Assembly (NCBI GenBank): GCA_963812245.1
Contig: CAWEUK010000002.1
Span: 2,108,001 to 2,172,000 of the forward strand
Direction of reading: 5' to 3'
Length of the DNA stretch: 64,000 nt
Source: Salsipaludibacter sp963812245
Lineage (GTDB): Bacteria > Actinomycetota > Nitriliruptoria > Nitriliruptorales > Nitriliruptoraceae
Below are positions 63,011 to 64,000 of the stretch, one piece after another. The stretch's first letter is position 1; every line of letters starts with the position of its first letter. The notes beneath the pieces are model-generated. The model was not told the DNA's origin. It did no database searches and saw only the letters and a list, made by a program, of their open reading frames with translations. The position numbers were made by a program, and so were the translations under genes.

Positions 63011-64000
63011 TCATCGTCGCCGGCGGCCGACAGTGATGGCCGGGGCACGGTGTAAATCCGGGGATTCTGTGCGCTGGCGGTGTGGCCGCGTGGTCACGAC
63101 CTTTCCGCCTGGCGACGTCCAGGTTGCGATCGCGGTCGCAGGGTCGAAGTCGAGCGTCCATCCCACGTCGTGGACGAGCCGATGACAGTGGTGACAGACA
63201 GCGATGCCATTGTCGACTGCGGTCGCGCCACCGTCACGCCACCATCGCACGTGGTGCACCTGGGTCCAGGACACCGGACGACTGCAGGACGGGCCGCGAC
63301 ACCCGCCATCGCGGGCGTTGACGGCGCGACGCTGGGGTTCGGACCACTCCCTGGTGGCCCGACCGACGTCCAGCACCTGGGAACCCGCAGTCATGACGAT
63401 CCGTGACACCGAAGCGTCGCACAGGATGCGCCGGAGGGCCTGGGGAGACAACATCCCGCCCCAGTTCGTCCCACCCGCCGGAAGCTGGGACCAGCGTGGG
63501 TGGTCGGGCGTCATGGCGGCATCGGGAGCATCGGGATCGCAGGCGTCGTCACGGGTGAGGTCGGCCGAGACGGTCTCGACGTCGACCACGACCGACAGGT
63601 GGGGCCTGGCAATGCCGCCAGTTGTCGGCGCCAGGGTGAAGTCGAGTGCCACGGCGGCCAACTGGTCGAGGGCATCTGCCATGCGTTGGCCCGGACGACG
63701 CCGCTCGATGAGCGGCGTGCCGTCGGGATCGGGATGGTCGAAGGCATCGAGGGCGGTGCGCAGCCGGGCCCCACATTCATCACTCACGCGGCCGTGCAGG
63801 TCCCACATCCCGGTGTCGTCGTCGCGAACCAGCGAGATGGTGCGCAAGGCGTGTTGGCGCCGTTCGTCACGAAGCAGGGAGGCACCCTCGGCCGCCTGTT
63901 GCCGGCGTCGGACCTCGCGACGAAGTTGCTCGGGCGTCGATGACCCGGCGACGTCCAACAGTTCACTCTCGACCACGTCGGGCGGGCCGAGGCGACCGTC
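63011..64000 (-). CDS. DUF222 / HNH endonuclease-domain protein (5' end outside window)
   Basis: Actinobacterial 13E12-repeat-type protein. At least 330 residues are visible and the frame is open to the window edge. Central DUF222 part: LRREVRRRQQAAEGASLLRD, GMWDLHGRVSDECGARLRTA, ADALDQLAAVALDFTLAPTT. The C-terminal HNH nuclease motif: RRAVNARDGGCRGPSCSRPV, WTQVHHVRWWRDGGATAVDN, GIAVCHHCHRLVHDVGW, with the zinc Cys and His residues intact. These genes are multicopy in many actinobacterial genomes and behave like selfish or mobile elements; the function is unproven. Confidence 0.88.
   Translation of the reverse strand, partial: DGRLGPPDVVESELLDVAGSSTPEQLRREVRRRQQAAEGASLLRDERRQHALRTISLVRDDDTGMWDLHGRVSDECGARLRTALDAFDHPDPDGTPLIERRRPGQRMADALDQLAAVALDFTLAPTTGGIARPHLSVVVDVETVSADLTRDDACDPDAPDAAMTPDHPRWSQLPAGGTNWGGMLSPQALRRILCDASVSRIVMTAGSQVLDVGRATREWSEPQRRAVNARDGGCRGPSCSRPVSWTQVHHVRWWRDGGATAVDNGIAVCHHCHRLVHDVGWTLDFDPATAIATWTSPGGKVVTTRPHRQRTESPDLHRAPAITVGRRRR

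Overview
High-GC actinobacterial chromosome. The main evidence is a complete Pup-proteasome locus (mpa, dop, pup, prcB, prcA, pafA) followed by pafB-pafC, tatA-tatC and a HelY/Mtr4-type helicase, the order known from mycobacteria and relatives. A polyprenol-phosphate mannose synthase coupled to lnt, a mycobacterial-type adenosine kinase, a mycobacterial-type SerC, DUF4193, DUF2017 and DUF222-HNH proteins, and a deazaflavin (F420)-type reductase agree with this. I cannot name a genus. The 16S rRNA gene is not in the window; the only RNA gene I see is tRNA-Glu(UUC).

Layout. 1-11.6 kb: Pup-proteasome system, PafBC damage regulator, twin-arginine translocase, helicase. 11.9-16.4 kb: lipid kinase, M24 peptidase, small membrane protein, amidohydrolase. 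16.4-25.5 kb: DUF4193, lnt-ppm1, tRNA-Glu, RecB-like nuclease, SRPBCC protein, two small overlapping genes (one MbcA/ParS-like), cold-shock protein, clpS-DUF2017, quinone reductase. 25.5-31 kb: murJ and a 5'-3' exonuclease on the minus strand, then aat and ahcY. 31-38.5 kb: nhaA and a four-gene BMP-type nucleoside ABC transporter. 38.8-48.6 kb: serC, adoK, lat plus aldehyde dehydrogenase, MFS exporter, PAC2 protein, zinc ribbon, RNase HI, membrane protein. 48.7-64 kb is accessory: an iron-box-controlled cupredoxin lipoprotein, a winged-helix/NB-ARC/TPR regulator, a DNA-methylase remnant in an AT-rich patch, a TetR/F420-reductase pair with a perfect operator, a tandem-repeat/trypsin protease, a calcium-repeat protein, a DUF664 protein, a truncated GNAT, an ABM-fold protein, a SpoIIAA-like protein, a broken HEPN gene and a partial DUF222-HNH protein.

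How the genes fit together. Protein turnover is well represented: Pup tagging and the 20S proteasome, ClpS plus Aat (an N-degron route to Clp), and a PAC2-family protein. AhcY (makes adenosine), AdoK (phosphorylates it) and the nucleoside importer form a purine-salvage group. Lat and the aldehyde dehydrogenase would turn lysine into alpha-aminoadipate.

Two features of the sequence stand out. First, otherwise well-conserved core genes between 1 and 44 kb carry at least 16 reading-frame breaks, seven of them in dop, and every one I could place unambiguously behaves like one extra base. Breaks in the accessory end (57-63 kb) are mostly of the opposite sign. Second, the window has at least ten independent short tandem repeats (period 10 to 81 bp), inside genes and between them. 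One of them creates an 81-codon reading frame that couples two ABC permease genes through ATGA overlaps.
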